The translations under genes were made by a program, and so were the position numbers. Shown in pieces: positions 1-12,042 of a DNA stretch of 64,000 nucleotides (within the stretch, counting starts at the first letter, position 1; each line of letters begins with the position of its first letter). The stretch covers positions 76,926,402 to 76,990,401 of the forward strand of contig CM044871.1 in the NCBI GenBank assembly GCA_024500155.1. Reading direction: 5' to 3'. The DNA is from Chenopodium formosanum (Eukaryota > Streptophyta > Magnoliopsida > Caryophyllales > Amaranthaceae). The notes beneath the pieces were generated by a model. The model made no database searches. It saw only the letters and a program-made list of their open reading frames with translations, and was not told the DNA's origin.

Positions 1-230
1 CGGAAGCAAAAAAAAAAAAAAAAAAAAAAGTGCGTTTTGTGTAATTGTTTGTGAATCCCGCCGGTGGGTTTAATTTTCTAACCCACCGGCAGGGGAAGAG
101 AAAATTTAAGATATAAACAATCTCAAGATCTAACCTAAGCTCTGATACCATGTTAGTGGACCATCTCAACCAAAAGCTATGATGGTTGAGGCCTAAGAAT
201 ATGTTTTATACTCTATCAGTTTACACCTGT
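1..230 (-). repeat. LTR-retrotransposon leader remnant in an intron
   Basis: The segment opens with an A-run at about 8-29. An 11-bp perfect stem follows (60-70 pairing with 80-90, GCCGGTGGGTT against its complement). On the minus strand there is a string matching the 3' end of initiator tRNA-Met (GCTCTGATACCA read on plus, about 131-142), a typical primer-binding site. Sequence after it (from about 143) looks like the edge of an LTR. No second LTR is visible, so this is probably a truncated insertion lying in an intron of the gene at 495-1826. The PBS match is good; the extent is a guess. Confidence 0.4.
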
Positions 231-494
231 GGCATTTTGAATTTATGATATACTAGAAGCTGTATACTTCCATAGCATGAAGCTTTGTTCTTCTGTCTAT
301 GATAAAAGCATAAAATCTCTGTCCCTATGATTAAAGCATAAATTATGATATAACGTTTCTGCATTTTTTAATATATGCCCACCTTTATCCTCTTTTGCAT
401 AGACAGGTAATTATACTCTGCTTTGTCTTCGGTTAACCTTGTGAGGTACCAGAGCTCTAGTACTAATCATTCGTATTGTGTATGTTTCTGACAG

Positions 495-1826
495 AGTAGT
501 TGGTATTCATGCTATAGAAGCCCCAGTTCTTCACCCAGTAAGTAGTGTGACTGAAGTTCAAGACCAATGCAATCAATATCTTAATTGCCTACTCTGATTG
601 AGAATTTTGATTTCAATTTAGATGTCTGAAGGGCTCTTCAACTTTGTTGTGGCATGGACCTTCATGTTTGCTCCTCTACTATACACTGATTTTAAGAACA
701 GTAGATACAAGGGATCCCTGGATGCGTTATGGGGCCTTCAGATGTTCCTGACAAACAGTAAGTTCTAGTGTTCTACTGATGACTCTTTTACTTAGTTTGG
801 AAAATCTTGCCTGATTCTGCTCTGCTGTTCTGATGAAGTTGAATAAAATTCATTTTATGTAATGGTAGTCATAAGTAAAATTTTGAAAGAGTATTCATAA
901 ATAGTACATTAGAAAATCTAGAGCAATATAACAAAATCGCTCACCTTGGAAATGTAAACATTGTGCGACATGTAAACATCAACCCACATTTTAAAAATGT
1001 TTCTTCATGCTGATAACTAAAGAAGACTTAGTTCCTCGTAATTCCTCTTAGTTTTATCCTCGTAATTCATCTTTGTTCCATGTAGTTTGCTTCCTTTCCA
1101 ACAATTGGAGAATGTGTCTTGGTTATTTTCCCTAGAATTTGTCCTTACATTTTATATCCTGAATTCCTGATAGCTACAGGCACTCTGATGAAGTTACTGT
1201 AAAGTTGCTTTTATAGTTTTCTTACATTAAGTTATACTGGTAAAAATCAGTTATTTTGATTTCCTGGTTTAAACATCTTTTAATTGGGATACATTATAGG
1301 ATTCGTATTTTTCTGTGACTATGCTTTTATATATAGGTATACAGAGTATATATTTTACGCAAGAGTTGTTGAGTACCATTGTTATTTTTTGTTCATAGCA
1401 TTCTTGATACCCTACATGGCTATCAGACAAAATGGAGCTGATGCAAGTGACTACCCAAGAAAGCCCTCTCAATTGGGTACTGTGATGATCAATGGTGCTC
1501 CAGTAGTTGGTTTGATTGGTGGGGCTGTGTGTGCAATATCCATTCTGTGGGCTCTATATGGAAGAATGGATGGTGATTTTGGAAGTTTAAATGAAAGGTG
1601 GAATTTCTTGTTGAGCTATCTGGGATCTGAGAGGCTCGCTTATGCTTTTATCTGGGATATTGTTCTTTATACAATCTTTCAGCCTTGGTTGATTGGTGAA
1701 AACCTACCAAATGTTGCGGAAGACAGACTTATGTTTGTAAAATACGCTAGATTCATACCAGTAATTGGCTTGCTTGCTTACCTTCTTTGTCTAAAAAGAG
1801 AGGTGGTTGAAGAGCTGCTTGAATGA
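495..1826 (+). CDS. Conserved multi-pass membrane protein, last three exons (5' part outside the window)
   Basis: Three exons read in one frame. Exon a is about 495-537 (ends ..EAPVLHP, donor GTAAGT at 538). Exon b is 622-757 (starts MSEGLFNFVVAW, donor GTAAGT at 758, acceptor AG at 620-621). Exon c is 1399-1826 (acceptor AG at 1397-1398, stop TGA at 1824-1826). The phases fit: the last base of exon b plus CA of exon c gives a Thr codon. Hydrophobic segments that could span a membrane are FNFVVAWTFMFAPLL, VVGLIGGAVCAISILWALYG, LAYAFIWDIVLYTIFQPWLIG and FIPVIGLLAYLLCL. The order and spacing resemble an uncharacterised plant family that I recall as plastid-targeted; I cannot name it or give a reaction. 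Earlier exons, including any transit peptide, must lie left of position 1. The frame is open and the splice sites are canonical, so the gene is probably live. The extra open frame upstream of 1399 is intron. Confidence 0.85.
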
Positions 1827-1829
1827 TTG

Positions 1830-2210
1830 ATTAGGAGAACAACTCAGGATGAGAGTTTCAATTCTTGAGTTTTCCTCTATGCATTTTGTAGTTAACTCCG
1901 ATGTAAAAGGCTGATAATACTATTTCATTAAAGTGACAGCCGGCAAATCTAGCCATAAATAAGTCACCAGTCAATGGTTCAAGATATTTAATTATAGAGG
2001 GGGATTCAAATCTGACATAAATTCTCAGCCTTCTTTGTGGACCCATTTTTGTTTGTTGGGGTGGAGCAATGGAACATATACATCACAACCAAAGATTTTT
2101 AGATGTGAGATACTTGATTCACGACCACAAACAAGTTGTAGAGGTGAGAATTTATGATAAGTTGTAGTTCTCAATCTAATTAGTGCTGTTGCATGTATTA
2201 TAACATGTCC
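1830..2210 (-). pseudogene. Ty1/copia integrase fragment
   Basis: Read on the minus strand in two or three frames, this gives recognisable copia polyprotein pieces. From right to left they are HATALIRLR, then HLKIFGCDVYV and the open stretch MGPQRRLRIYVRFESPSII and EPLTGDLF (1858-2046). This is the C-terminal integrase/linker region that precedes reverse transcriptase. Several stops and frameshifts break it, and neither LTRs nor reverse transcriptase accompany it. It begins only a few bases to tens of bases after the stop codon of the membrane-protein gene, so it overlies that gene's 3' untranslated region. Confidence 0.75.
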
Positions 2211-2357
2211 CTAAGCAAATAATGGCAATTTTGACCTCATTAATAATGGTTTTACAATCAATTGTAATATCTTAATTAGTGATTAAGCTAGATCATTTTG
2301 TGTATGAATATGAGCTACTGGGTGTTCAACAACAATTCCAATTGACATACAATAACC

Positions 2358-3069
2358 CTATGTTAATCGGACTCGGCCCAATATCGCTGAGTGTTCGTGT
2401 CGACACGACACGGACATCGACACTAAATTCGTGTCGGATTCTCCACTTTGCACTCGGACACTTCATCTCATAGAAGAGAGTGGAAGAGAAGATACAGATT
2501 TGAATTTTTTTTTTTATAAGAAAATACAAGAAAAGACCATACTAAATCCTATACCTTGCCATTCAGATACAAAACCGTGGAAAACCCTCTTTAAATTTGA
2601 AGTTCTATGCCATGATTTTAGAGAATTATGAGTAGAAATTATAAATGGAGGACATAGCTATGTTTTACGAAGAAAGTGAAAGAAAAAAGGAAGGGTGGGT
2701 CACAACTGTAACTCTAAGTCAGATTTTTTTTTTTTTTTTTTTAAAAGTTATCATATCACGTGAGGGATAGGAGAAATTTTCTCCTTTATTCATATCTAAT
2801 TCTTTGGGCCCACTCACACCTCACTCTCTACTTTGTTATTGTTTTATTTAAGGACTTGTTAGTACACTTAATAACATAATTTGTTACTACACTTATTAAC
2901 ATAATTTTACATACTTTATGATTTATTTGTTAAAAAAAATGATGTGTTCCCGCACCCGTGTCCAAATTCCGGACATTGTCCCTGTGTCCTAAAATTTTGA
3001 AAATTGCCGAATCGGATACTTGGACACGTGTTCGTGTCCGACCCCTGTTCCCGAGTCCAAGTAACATAG
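2358..3069. mobile_element. MULE-like TIR element, non-autonomous
   Basis: The two ends are inverted copies: the left starts CTATGTTAATCGGACTCGG and the right, read on minus, starts CTATGTTACTTGGACTCGGG. Both ends continue into degenerate GTGTCCG/CGGACAC strings (about 2395-2465 and 2945-3050). Flanks resemble a worn target duplication (CAATAACC left, CAATAATC right). The interior is AT-rich with poly-T and has no transposase. Long GTGTCCGACACG-rich termini are common in plant Mutator-like elements, which is the basis for the family call. Confidence 0.55.
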
Positions 3070-3531
3070 CAATAATCATTAAATGTTTGGGATGTAAATT
3101 CCCTAACTGTCAAGTCTTATTTTCTTTATAATATGATCTGAGTATTATGGGTAGGGTAGATGAGTTCGATGAAGGTGGTTTCGGCTGTGTTACGGTGGTT
3201 CGGCGACGGTGTGAGTTGGGGTTTCAGCTGGTTTAGGTTGGGGTTTCGATGGTTTCAGAGGTTCTGGGCTGGGTATGGTGACGACGGTGGTTCATCGACG
3301 GTCTCGGAGCTTCGAGGGTTGGGTTTGAGTGACGGTGGTGGGAACCCACACGCGGTGGTGGCTGGTATAGCATAGGATTTTTCTTTATTTTTTAATTTTT
3401 TTAATCCAATAGATGATTGACACATGTACTGTGTGGGACCCAATTAACGGTTTTTTTAGATGGTAAAGTTAAGTGGTGGTGAAACCAATATTTTGTTTTT
3501 TTTGTTTGTTTTTGTTTTTGTTTTTGTTTTT

Positions 3532-3570
<39 letters not shown>

Positions 3571-3657
3571 TGGTGTTATAATAAAGGTTTTAAAATTTGT
3601 GGTGTTATAATCAATTTTTGGGTTTTTTTTTTTGTGGTGTTATTTTTTCAAAATTTC
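3070..3657. repeat. Low-complexity and simple-repeat stretch
   Basis: 3140-3375 is G/T-rich (GGTGG and CGACGG strings) with no credible gene. 3485-3570 is a TTTTTG/poly-T microsatellite. 3569-3645 holds three copies of a GTGGTGTTATAAT-like unit. The open frames here are low-complexity artefacts. Confidence 0.6.
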
Positions 3658-4251
3658 CTAAAACATAATATATATAACAGTATATGGGAAATCTAAAAAT
3701 CTAAGCAATGTTATTTTCTCCAAAGATGAATTATCCATGAAATAATCAAACACATCAAGGCTGGGACAAGGAGCATTTTCTTCATTAACATAATTTGCTT
3801 CTTCATTTTTCTCTTTGCCTTTTACAAAAGCCTGGTAAAAATCTACCAAATGTTTAGTCGTACGACAAGTAGGTCCTCAATGTCATGTCATGTCACATTT
3901 GTAACATGTGTTTTTTCCTTTCGAAGGAATTTGTTTGTGGCTGCTAGATGATTGTCTTCCACGACCAGTGTAATTTCCATGTCCACCTCTTCTTGTAGCA
4001 TTTGACTTGGGTGGATAAAATTTTTGTTGCATTTACCTCTTGATGTGTGGCTAAAGACCCGGTTGGTTTAAGATTATGATTTTTCAACAAAAGATCACTA
4101 TTTTGTTCCACAACAAGCAATACACTAATTAATTTATTAAACTTTTTAAAACCTCTTTCACGATACTATCTTGCAACATTATGTTGCTTGCATGAAAGGT
4201 AGTGAGTGTTATTTTTCAATCATCAATGATCATAATATCTCAATATATAAT
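3658..4251 (-). pseudogene. Copia-like gag remnant, left part (interrupted by A1)
   Basis: On minus, from 4180 downward, the frames give SVLLVVEQNSDLLLKNHNL, then after a frameshift FYPPKSNATRRGGHGNYTGRG, a half zinc knuckle CYKCDM, stops, and TTKHLVDFYQAFVKGKEK to about 3658. This matches the end of plant copia-type gag proteins (short UBN2-like gag, Gly/Arg-rich linker, CCHC knuckle, CRT.KHLV tail). The second half of the knuckle is destroyed. The reading continues, interrupted, across A1 into 13743-14165. Confidence 0.6.
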
Positions 4252-5931
4252 TGTAGACGTCGCTCGAAGTGCGCCTACGTTAAAAGCATGTGTGAATATG
4301 CTTAACACTCATAGGAAGTGAGAATTGACATTACGATTAGGGACAAATAAAGTAGGGAGCCGCCAACAAGTTTTTAAGGAACTTGTAAATCGTTCACGGA
4401 TCATAAAAGGCAACCACGAATAAGGGACAACGATAGGCAACAACGATTGACCCGTGAAGGTTACACCCCATTCATAATCCATGAGATTACTAACTTCATA
4501 TGGTTCAGAACCACGAAAGGAGGATCGGGGATGATGGTACGAAGTGAGTCATGGAGCCACATTCGCCCGTATTGGCCTCTACTCGATTCTTATATTGAAA
4601 AGCATTCCTGTGATCTCAAAGACATACAAACAATAATTCAATTCGCTCCAAACTATTATTTAACTAAATTGGTTTAATATTAATGCACACATAATTCTAA
4701 AATATTGGTGATCACTTCAATTAATAATAAGATTAAAAAGGATCCTAAACCGGTTGTCCAAATTATCTTATTAAGCGTGATTTTCAATTACATATTCCCT
4801 TTAAACATGCAATATGGTGATCATAAATATAATAAAACAACATTAATATTAAAACCAATTTAATCACAATTCCAACAACATAAAATCGTTAGAAAAATAA
4901 TAAAAATAAAAGGAGCATGACTCTTACTTTAATTCTGTTTGTTTGCAACTACAAAATAATAAACGAGTTAGTAACTTCAAGAAAATAATAAAGCAATAAT
5001 TAAATTAAATTAAATAAAGTAAGGTTGATTTTGGGGCCAAACCCTCAAACAATTCTACCTTTCACGCCTTGGCTTAAGGATAGAACCACGAGTAAAGTAT
5101 GGACTCCTTTGAGTACTTGAAGAAGGAATTTTGAAGTGAAAAGGGTAGGCTAGAGTTTAGGCTAAAGCATAGAAGAGAGAAAATAAAATGAGAGAATTAC
5201 TCGGTGCCCCGTACATCAGAAATGAGGGGGTATTCATAGGAAAAATATGCTGAGGGAGCACACGGAACCCTAAAATGATAAAAACCCTAAAAAAGTATCC
5301 CGTGACACGGGAAATTCCACCGTCAGACGGTACATTTTCCCGTGACACGGTACATAATTCATGTGACGCGGGAAATTTTCAGAAAACGGGATAAAAAACG
5401 CGTTAAGGGTTTGCGCGGAAAAGACACGGAATGTCCCGTGTCACGGCAGACCTTCCGTGTCACGGGAAATCCCATCGTCAGACGGGAAGAATTCCCGTGA
5501 CACGGTGGCAGTCTGCCGTGGCGCGGGAATTTCCAGTCCATTTTCCGTCTAAATACATTTTTAACCCTAATTTCCTTCGGCTTTTTAAGTGCCGATTGAT
5601 AATTTCGGGCCTTTTCTGACTTTTATTATTCGGGCTAAAATAAGAAAATAATTAAATAAAAATAAATAAAAGGTTTGGGCCAAAAATAAATAATAAAACA
5701 ATAAAATAAAAAGGCTTGGGCTAAAAATTAATTAATAAGTTTGGGCTGAAATTAAAACTATGCTTTTACCAAACATCAAGACTAATCCATGGACTGTTCA
5801 AAAATATGAATTTAATAAAATACGATTTTTTAAGCACTCTCGGGATTAAATACTAAACCCGACCAATAGTGGCGGTGAAAGGTTGTTCATCATCGGGTTT
5901 GGTTTTGGGGAGACATTTTTAGGTGTCTACA
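4252..5931 (-). repeat. A1 3' LTR (1680 bp)
   Basis: Left LTR of A1, near-identical to 12043-13742. Its TATA box is damaged: the plus strand reads GGTATTCATAGG at about 5229-5240, where the right LTR has GGTATTTATAGG. CCGTGACACGG palindromes lie upstream of it (in transcription sense) at about 5299-5370 and 5435-5530. It lacks one 21-bp palindrome unit that the right LTR has. Confidence 0.95.
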
Positions 5932-5943
5932 GAAGCCCCCACT
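5932..5943 (-). other. A1 polypurine tract
   Basis: Minus AGTGGGGGCTTC directly abuts the 3' LTR and would prime plus-strand DNA synthesis. Confidence 0.85.
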
Positions 5944-6149
5944 TTGACTGAGTTTGTAGAAACGTCAGTTTCGAAAATGATAGTCAAAGTAGCCGATAGG
6001 GACGGAGAATGATTTAAGACGTTCTGCGATCCTAAATCATTCTGTATACGCCGATACCTGCAGAAAAATGTTAGTTCTAGAGATAAAAGAGTAAAGGGAT
6101 AGAATGCTTATCTAACACCAGTGTATTGGTGGCAAATGAGCTTGGTAGC

Positions 6150-6770
6150 TTCCTATGCTTGAAGGAATCCACCGGATGACGTCTGTTGAAACGCTTTCCA
6201 TGCCTGAGGAAAGCTGACTGAGGAGTTTGGTAGTTTTCTAAGCCTGAAGAAATCTACCGGATAATACTTTCCATGCTTGAGGAAAGTCGACGTTTGAATT
6301 TGGTGTCATTCTATGCTCGAAGAAATCCACCGATGATGCTTTCCATGCTTGAGGAAAGCCGACTTGGGGGTTTTCTATACTTGAAGAAAAATCCACCGAT
6401 AACGCTTTCCAAGCTCGAGGAAAGCCGACTTGGCGATTTTCTATACTTGAAGAAAAATCCACCGATAACGCTTTCCAAGCCTGAGGAAAGCCGACTGATG
6501 AATATGGTGTCATTCTATGCTTGAAGAAATCCACCGATGATGCTTTCCATGCTTGAGGAAAGCCGATTTGGCGGTTTTCTATACTTGAAGAAAAATCCAC
6601 CGATAACGCTTTCCAAGCTTGAGGAAAGCCGACTTGGCGGTTTTCTATACTTGAAGAAAAATCCACCGATAACGCTTTCCAAGCCTGAGGAAAGCCGATT
6701 TGGCGGTTTTCTATACTTGAAGAAAAATCCACCAGATAATACTTTCCATGCTTGAGGAAAGTCGAAAGAT
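6150..6770. repeat. 66-bp hairpin minisatellite, about 9 units
   Basis: Each unit contains CTTTCCATGCTTGAGGAAAG, a 6-bp stem with an 8-nt loop, and usually a second inverted repeat TTTTCTATACTTGAAGAAAA. Units are 66 bp, with two longer variants of about 72 bp. Open frames of 22-residue repeats are a by-product of the period being divisible by three. A related four-unit array lies in A2. Confidence 0.9.
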
Positions 6771-7896
6771 GATGAGATTGCAAGTCTCTGTGTATCGAGA
6801 ATCTTGCGTCATGAAATGATGGTGGTCCTCTTGTCCCCGGACGTGGGCTGTAGATGGTCCGCTTGTCCCCGGACGTGGGCTGTAGATAAGACCTGCAAAA
6901 ATAAATTTGCCAATGGACTCGTATATACTGTGATTGACTTGACCACTAACTTGACCAAGTTTGACTTGATGTGACATGACATGTGTATGACTTGTGAGTG
7001 TGTGTGTATATGTGTGTGTGTAGACACAAGCAAACGAAGATGCAAAAGCAAAAATTTTCCGTCAATTTTTGTCATGAGTGGAGGGTACCGACTTTCTCCC
7101 GAAAAAGAAAGATGTGAAAACTGAACTTTTATTTTCGAACTTCCTTTGATGAAAACTTGGAAAAAGTTTTTTGAACTTCCCCAAAATAAAATAATGAAAA
7201 GGGAGAGAAGTTTTGAACTTCCTCCTTGAGCAAGACGAAATGAATCGTATGGATTGAATTGCTTGTCCTGAAAATAATGTATGCATGATGCATGTTCTTA
7301 GGCCAGGAGGCTAAGGACAATTACATCATGTGACACGATAGATGAATGAACTTTAGTCATGGAGCTAAGCATCATATATGGTGTAAAGAAGCGATTTTGA
7401 ACGTCACTTAGGTCTGGAAGCTAAGCACGTATAGTGATTATTGCATAATGAACGTTGCTTAGGTCAAGAAGCTAAGCACGATATGCTTTGTATGATTAAA
7501 AATCATTTATATATAAATGTTTCTTAGCACATTATGCGAAACAATGAACATTGCTCAGATCAGGAAGCTAAGCAAGTATACAATGTTTCTTATACTGAAT
7601 GTTGTCTTTAAATATGATGAAACATGCACAGTGTTGAAACAAGATTTCATGATAAAGGGCTCTTAAAGGGAAGGATGATTGATATGGATATGGATGTGTG
7701 AGTGAAGTGTGTGAATGTGATACTAAGGCTGGCTGCAAGGGTTATAGCGATGGAAAGAGATGTGAGAAGAGTTAAAGATGATGACTCTTCAGGCTGGGTA
7801 AGCTAATGTGATTTGGGTTCAAGCCCCCAAGTCTAGCTCTAAATGGGTAGGGATAAGCATTGGATATTCTTTGACTCGATCATGCATGGATATGAA

Positions 7897-8095
7897 TATG
7901 AATGTGGCCGCATCTCGATGTGAGGTTGCCTACGTATCCGTTAGGAATCAGGCCGAACGTAGCTCTAACCGAACTTTGCACAAGTGTACGTACACCTTAA
8001 AGAGGTCTTTCAAGGGTTGTAATGTGGTTAAGTTGATGGTTTAAGGAAGAAAGAGGTAAAAGGCTCAAGACCCGAGAGAAGCCCCCAAGATGTGT
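7897..8095 (-). other. Conserved non-coding block 1 (A1 copy)
   Basis: Nearly the same sequence occurs in B1 (22120-22310) and A2 (57305-57615). Its core is CTACGT...ACGTAG (7930-7962) enclosing TCC-GTTA-GGA, a nested inverted repeat. All frames are open in places but are not conserved as protein. Confidence 0.7.
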
Positions 8096-8822
8096 AATTG
8101 TGAATTTGAAAATTTTGAATTTTGCAAGTTTATTTTCAACACATTTTTTTTTTTTTTTTTTTTTTATTTTGCTTTGAACCTTTTTTTTTTTTTTTTTTTT
8201 GAATCAATGTAGGCAATCTCAGATCATGCGGTCCATCACTCACTTAGCATTCATGTTTCTCAGGCACGGTACCGAGCACTCGATGAGAGACGCAATTTGA
8301 GACGTGTTCATATCAAAGACATTGGAACACTTGCCTTTAGACATTGTTTTATTGTTGCTTTGCTGCTTTCTTTTTTTTTACTTGCTTTTTGAATTTTATA
8401 CAATTACACATCTTCCAATCCCAGGGTTAAGTGAATGTGGGTTGAAGAAATGAAGGCCAAACGTTAGACGAGGCTCAAAATGGTTGATGAAGAAATGGAA
8501 TGTGATTGAACGGTTAACAGGGAATGACATGGTTGCAAAGGTGCCTCAAGTCATTGGTGTACCTCGGGTTTAGTTCGGTAATTGATTTTTTTTTTTTATT
8601 ATTTTTTTTATTGAGAATGAATGAATGAATGAAAAATTCTATGATCGAGATGTAAAGGAAATTTGCTCATTTTATTAATGGAAAAGGTGAATGAAATACA
8701 TAAGACATATAAAAATTTGAAATGGAAAACCTATGCTAGACATGAATGGGGGAATGCAGATGAATGACAAAAAAGAAATCATGAAATCTTGCACAAAGGA
8801 TCTGTTGTGCGCCTTGTGTTCA

Positions 8823-9935
8823 TTACTTCTTGCCGCCTGGAGGGACAGGAAGTTTGTTTGCATCCACCAAGTCTTGATTGACGTCCTTCAAATTCCAACA
8901 TTGCTCAGTAGTGTGGCTCCTTCCTTGATGGTACTTGCAATGGGCATTGGGATTCCATTTGGCGCTCCTTTCTTCAGGTTTTGGCTCTGAAAATGGCCTA
9001 ATAGGTGTGATCAAGCCTTGACTGTAGAGGCGATCAAAGGCCGCATTATAAGTCATTCCTAAAGGAGTGTAACTTCTTTTCTTCTTGGGCAATGGAGTAT
9101 CAAGAGCTAACACTTCATTGATATCAACTTGGCTTATATTGTTGGTAGTACTTTCGTGCTTAGAAGACGAAGAAGAAGGATGGTCGTTCTTCTTGTTTTT
9201 CCAAGTGTTATTATTGTTACTACCAGCAGTCTTTATTAGCTCATCCTCGATATTGATGCCGATGTCGTATACAGCTTCGAAAGTGTTCAGTAGAAGAAAT
9301 TTGAGATGTTCCCTATATTTATGAGTCAGATTTTGAATAAAGAGGCGAACCATCTCTCTTTCTTTGGGAGGATCTACCAAGAGTGAAGATGTTTCCCTCC
9401 ACCTGATCAGGTAAGCGGAGAAGCCTTCATTCTCTTTCTGTTTGAGAATGGAGAGTTCACGTTCAGAAGTTTTAGTTTGAATGTTACACTTGTAACAATT
9501 CATGAAACTGTCGGTGACATCTTGCCAAGTCGCAGTATGCTTGGCATCTAAGGAATAAAACCATTGTTGGCAAGTATGTTCTAAGGAGAGAGGGAACACC
9601 GTAGGGAAGAGTGTTACGTCCAATCCCTTAAGAGCCATGGTTGTAGAGAACGCCTTCAAATGGAATATTGGATTGTCAGTAGGCTTGAACTTTGGAATAT
9701 CAGCAATGGAGAATTTTTCAGGGAGTCTGTCCTTCACATCCAAAGGAGTGGGAGGCCGTTCCACATAAGTGAAATCCTCAGAAATCTTACTCATTTATTC
9801 CTTCAATTTGTCAAGGGTGGAAACAGTGACCTTGTTTTGTTCCATGGTAGTGACCCTAGTGGTAAGGGTTTGCATCATGGAAGACAGTGGCTCGATGGAT
9901 TTGTTGATGTTCTCAATATCTTCTTTAGTGGCCAT
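8823..9935 (-). pseudogene. A1 gag, split by one in-frame stop
   Basis: Gag packages the element RNA into cytoplasmic virus-like particles. The likely start is ATG at 9933-9935 (MATKEDIENINKSI), giving a 46-codon coiled-coil-like N-terminus, an in-frame TAA at 9795-9797, then 323 open codons to 8823. The body has a retrotransposon-gag core (WFYSLDAKHTATWQDV, then LSILKQKENEGFSAYLIRW) and ends with CKYHQGRSHTTEQCWNLK, a CX3HX4HX4C metal-binding motif of the Tat/Athila sort. No protease follows; the frame stops soon after VPPGGKK. The stop could be a CAA-to-TAA change. Translation could restart at the ATG at 9792-9794. The start choice rests on similarity to the first codons of the gags in B1 and B2. 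Confidence 0.85.
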
Positions 9936-12019
9936 TGTAAGGTGATGAGTAATGGAGATGGCAAAGTTCTCTTTGAACGCCTATTAGATCTGAGAGATTA
10001 TTGCGGTAATGACTCGAACCGTATTAATCTATCCCTGTTCCTTGACCAAGTACTGTGAAATAAAAATAATTCACTTAATTGTTTGACTCATTGCTCAAGA
10101 TAGGAAAGGAAGGAAAAAATAGACATTTGAAAACAGGTGAGAAAACTCCACTCATTTTTTTATTATGACGAAAAAAGGGTGCATGAACCTAATATACGAT
10201 CATAAACGACCTGGTGCACGACTCGAGTTGGAACATAAAGAAAGTGTGTGGACTATACTTGACTCGTGAGTGACTAAGTGATGTTATAAGACTCGTGGTA
10301 TGATCGCATGGCTAGACATGTGAACAATAACCAAAATGACTAACGTGAGGACCAAATTAACACGGAAGACTTGACTGACGCGGTTTTTATTTTTTTTTGG
10401 AAAATCCACCGTGTCACGGTGGAAATTGCCGTGCCACGGTGGACATTCCTGTGCCATGGTACGTCACACCGTCAGACGGTGCACTGTGCCGTGACACGAC
10501 AATTTTTTTTTTTTTTTTTTTTGGAAAATCCACCGTGTCGCGGTGGAAATTGCCGTGACACGGTGAACTTTCCCGTGCCACGGTAAACATTCTCGTGCCA
10601 CGGTACGGCACACCGTCAGACGGTGCACTGTACCGTGACACAGCAATTTTTTTTTTTTTTTTTGGAAAGTCCACCGTGTCACGGTGGAAATTGCCGTGAC
10701 ACGGTGAACTTTCCCGTGCCACGGTGGACATTCCCGTGCCACGGTACGGCACACCGTCAGACGGTGCACTGTACCGTGACACGACAATTTTTATTTTTTT
10801 TTATTCTTTTTTATTTTTTTTTTTACTAAAAAAAATCTATAATTTTGAAATTCTACTTGTTTATTTTTAAAGGGAGGATACCATCCGACTTACACAAAAA
10901 ACAAGACTACCCTAAAATACGGTCAAAAGTAGTGCACGACTAAAGAAAAAAATGTGTGAACACGATATGTGAGTGATTAAGTGAGGCTATAGACGCGTGT
11001 TTTGACCGTATAGCTAGACATTGCACAAAACTGGACACAACATTCGCACAAAATCGAAAAAAGACTGACAGAATACTTTCCTGGGCACCGTGTCATGGTA
11101 CAGACTGTCGTGACACGGTGCAGTCTACCGTCAGACGGCAGACAGCCCCGTGTCACGGCACTGTTCACCGTGGCACGGCAGAAAATGCCGTGACACGGTG
11201 CACAGTTCCAGGTCAGTTTTGTGATTTTTTCAGATTTTAACCGATTTTAGGTCCGTACTAATTACTATGTGAGAATAAAAACCCTCTGTCATGGGTTAAA
11301 CAAAAGAGCAAACACATGAAGGTTAGCACCAAACAACCACATAGCATTTAGGCACGATGATGTAAAAAAAAATTCGCAGCCTAGAGTCAAGATCTATGTT
11401 CAACTATGGTCAAGCTTTGGGTGTCAAAAGGGTACCATGGTTAAGAGTTTGGACGCGTTAGCAAGGCAGCCTCCTTTGAGGGTGTATGCCAACGGGCGGC
11501 TCCGCGAGTTCGTGATGAAATCGAACTCGACTCCATGATTTGGGTGGATTTAATAATTCGGATGAACCCTTATTGCCATGAGCGTTTTTGGGTTGATAGA
11601 GCTTAAATCCCCCGGGGCTAAGACGCATGTGGAACACATACGTTTTTTTAAGAAAAATCGAAGGAAGTCGTCTGTGAGGAAAGAAAATAAGCCACTGGAC
11701 TGATTTTAGGACTGCCGTGACACGACAAAAATTCCCGTGTCACGGTACTGTGCACCGTACGGTGCACTGTACCGTGACACGACAGACTCTGCCGTGGCAC
11801 GACAGTCAGAAGATCTGACTGGTGTCCTGTTTTTCTTCGCACGCAACCAAGTTATCCAATTTTTCCTACGAGACAGACCTGAATGCGACGTTAAAACGTC
11901 TATGCAGATGCAAAAAATGCCAAATTAATCACAGGAATATTTTTTTCAAGAATCTTTTAAGTCTCATCCACTCATCTTAATTAAATACCGATCACTCAAA
12001 TTGATAAATAATTAAGAAT
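9936..12019 (-). other. A1 5' leader
   Basis: 2.1 kb between PBS and gag with no gene. It holds three palindrome clusters (10395-10795, 11090-11195, 11713-11805) and a block at 11380-11640 that is conserved in inverse orientation in A2 (55230-55500). Confidence 0.8.
10395..10795. repeat. Three tandem palindrome blocks of about 120-145 bp
   Basis: Each block starts with CCACCGTGTCACGGTGG (or a one-base variant), an 8-bp stem around one base. It continues with further CCGTGACACGG, CCGTGCCACGG and CCGTCAGACGG units and ends in a poly-T run of varying length. The same units recur at 11090-11195, 11713-11805 and in both LTRs. Open frames across it are artefacts. Confidence 0.9.
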
Positions 12020-12039
12020 CCTCCCCAGTGGAGTCGCCA
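12020..12039 (-). other. A1 primer-binding site
   Basis: Minus strand TGGCGACTCCACTGGGGAGG, 3 nt inside the 5' LTR. The same 20 nt occur in B1, A2 and B2. Ogre/Tat elements are reported to use tRNA-Arg; I did not verify the tRNA. Confidence 0.8.
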
Positions 12040-12042
12040 AAT

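Larger units (their letters stand above)
5944..8822 (-). other. A1 3' non-coding region
   Basis: 2.9 kb between gag and PPT without a real gene. It holds the 66-bp hairpin minisatellite (6150-6770), two copies of a 32-bp unit (about 6827-6893), poly-T runs near 8142-8200, and two blocks conserved in B1 and A2 (7897-8095 and 8215-8340). The section 7290-7600 has several spaced copies of a TTAGGNCNNGAAGCTAAGCA-like phrase. Confidence 0.8.

Noticed and set aside
6238..6783. Long open frames (both strands) encoding 22-residue repeats, like a repeat protein
   Set aside because: They arise from a 66-bp hairpin minisatellite whose period is divisible by three; both strands are open, and the related A2 array has different frames.
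10371..10829. Overlapping open frames rich in CHGT/VTR repeats
   Set aside because: Translation of the CCGTGTCACGG tandem blocks with poly-T; no conserved protein signal.
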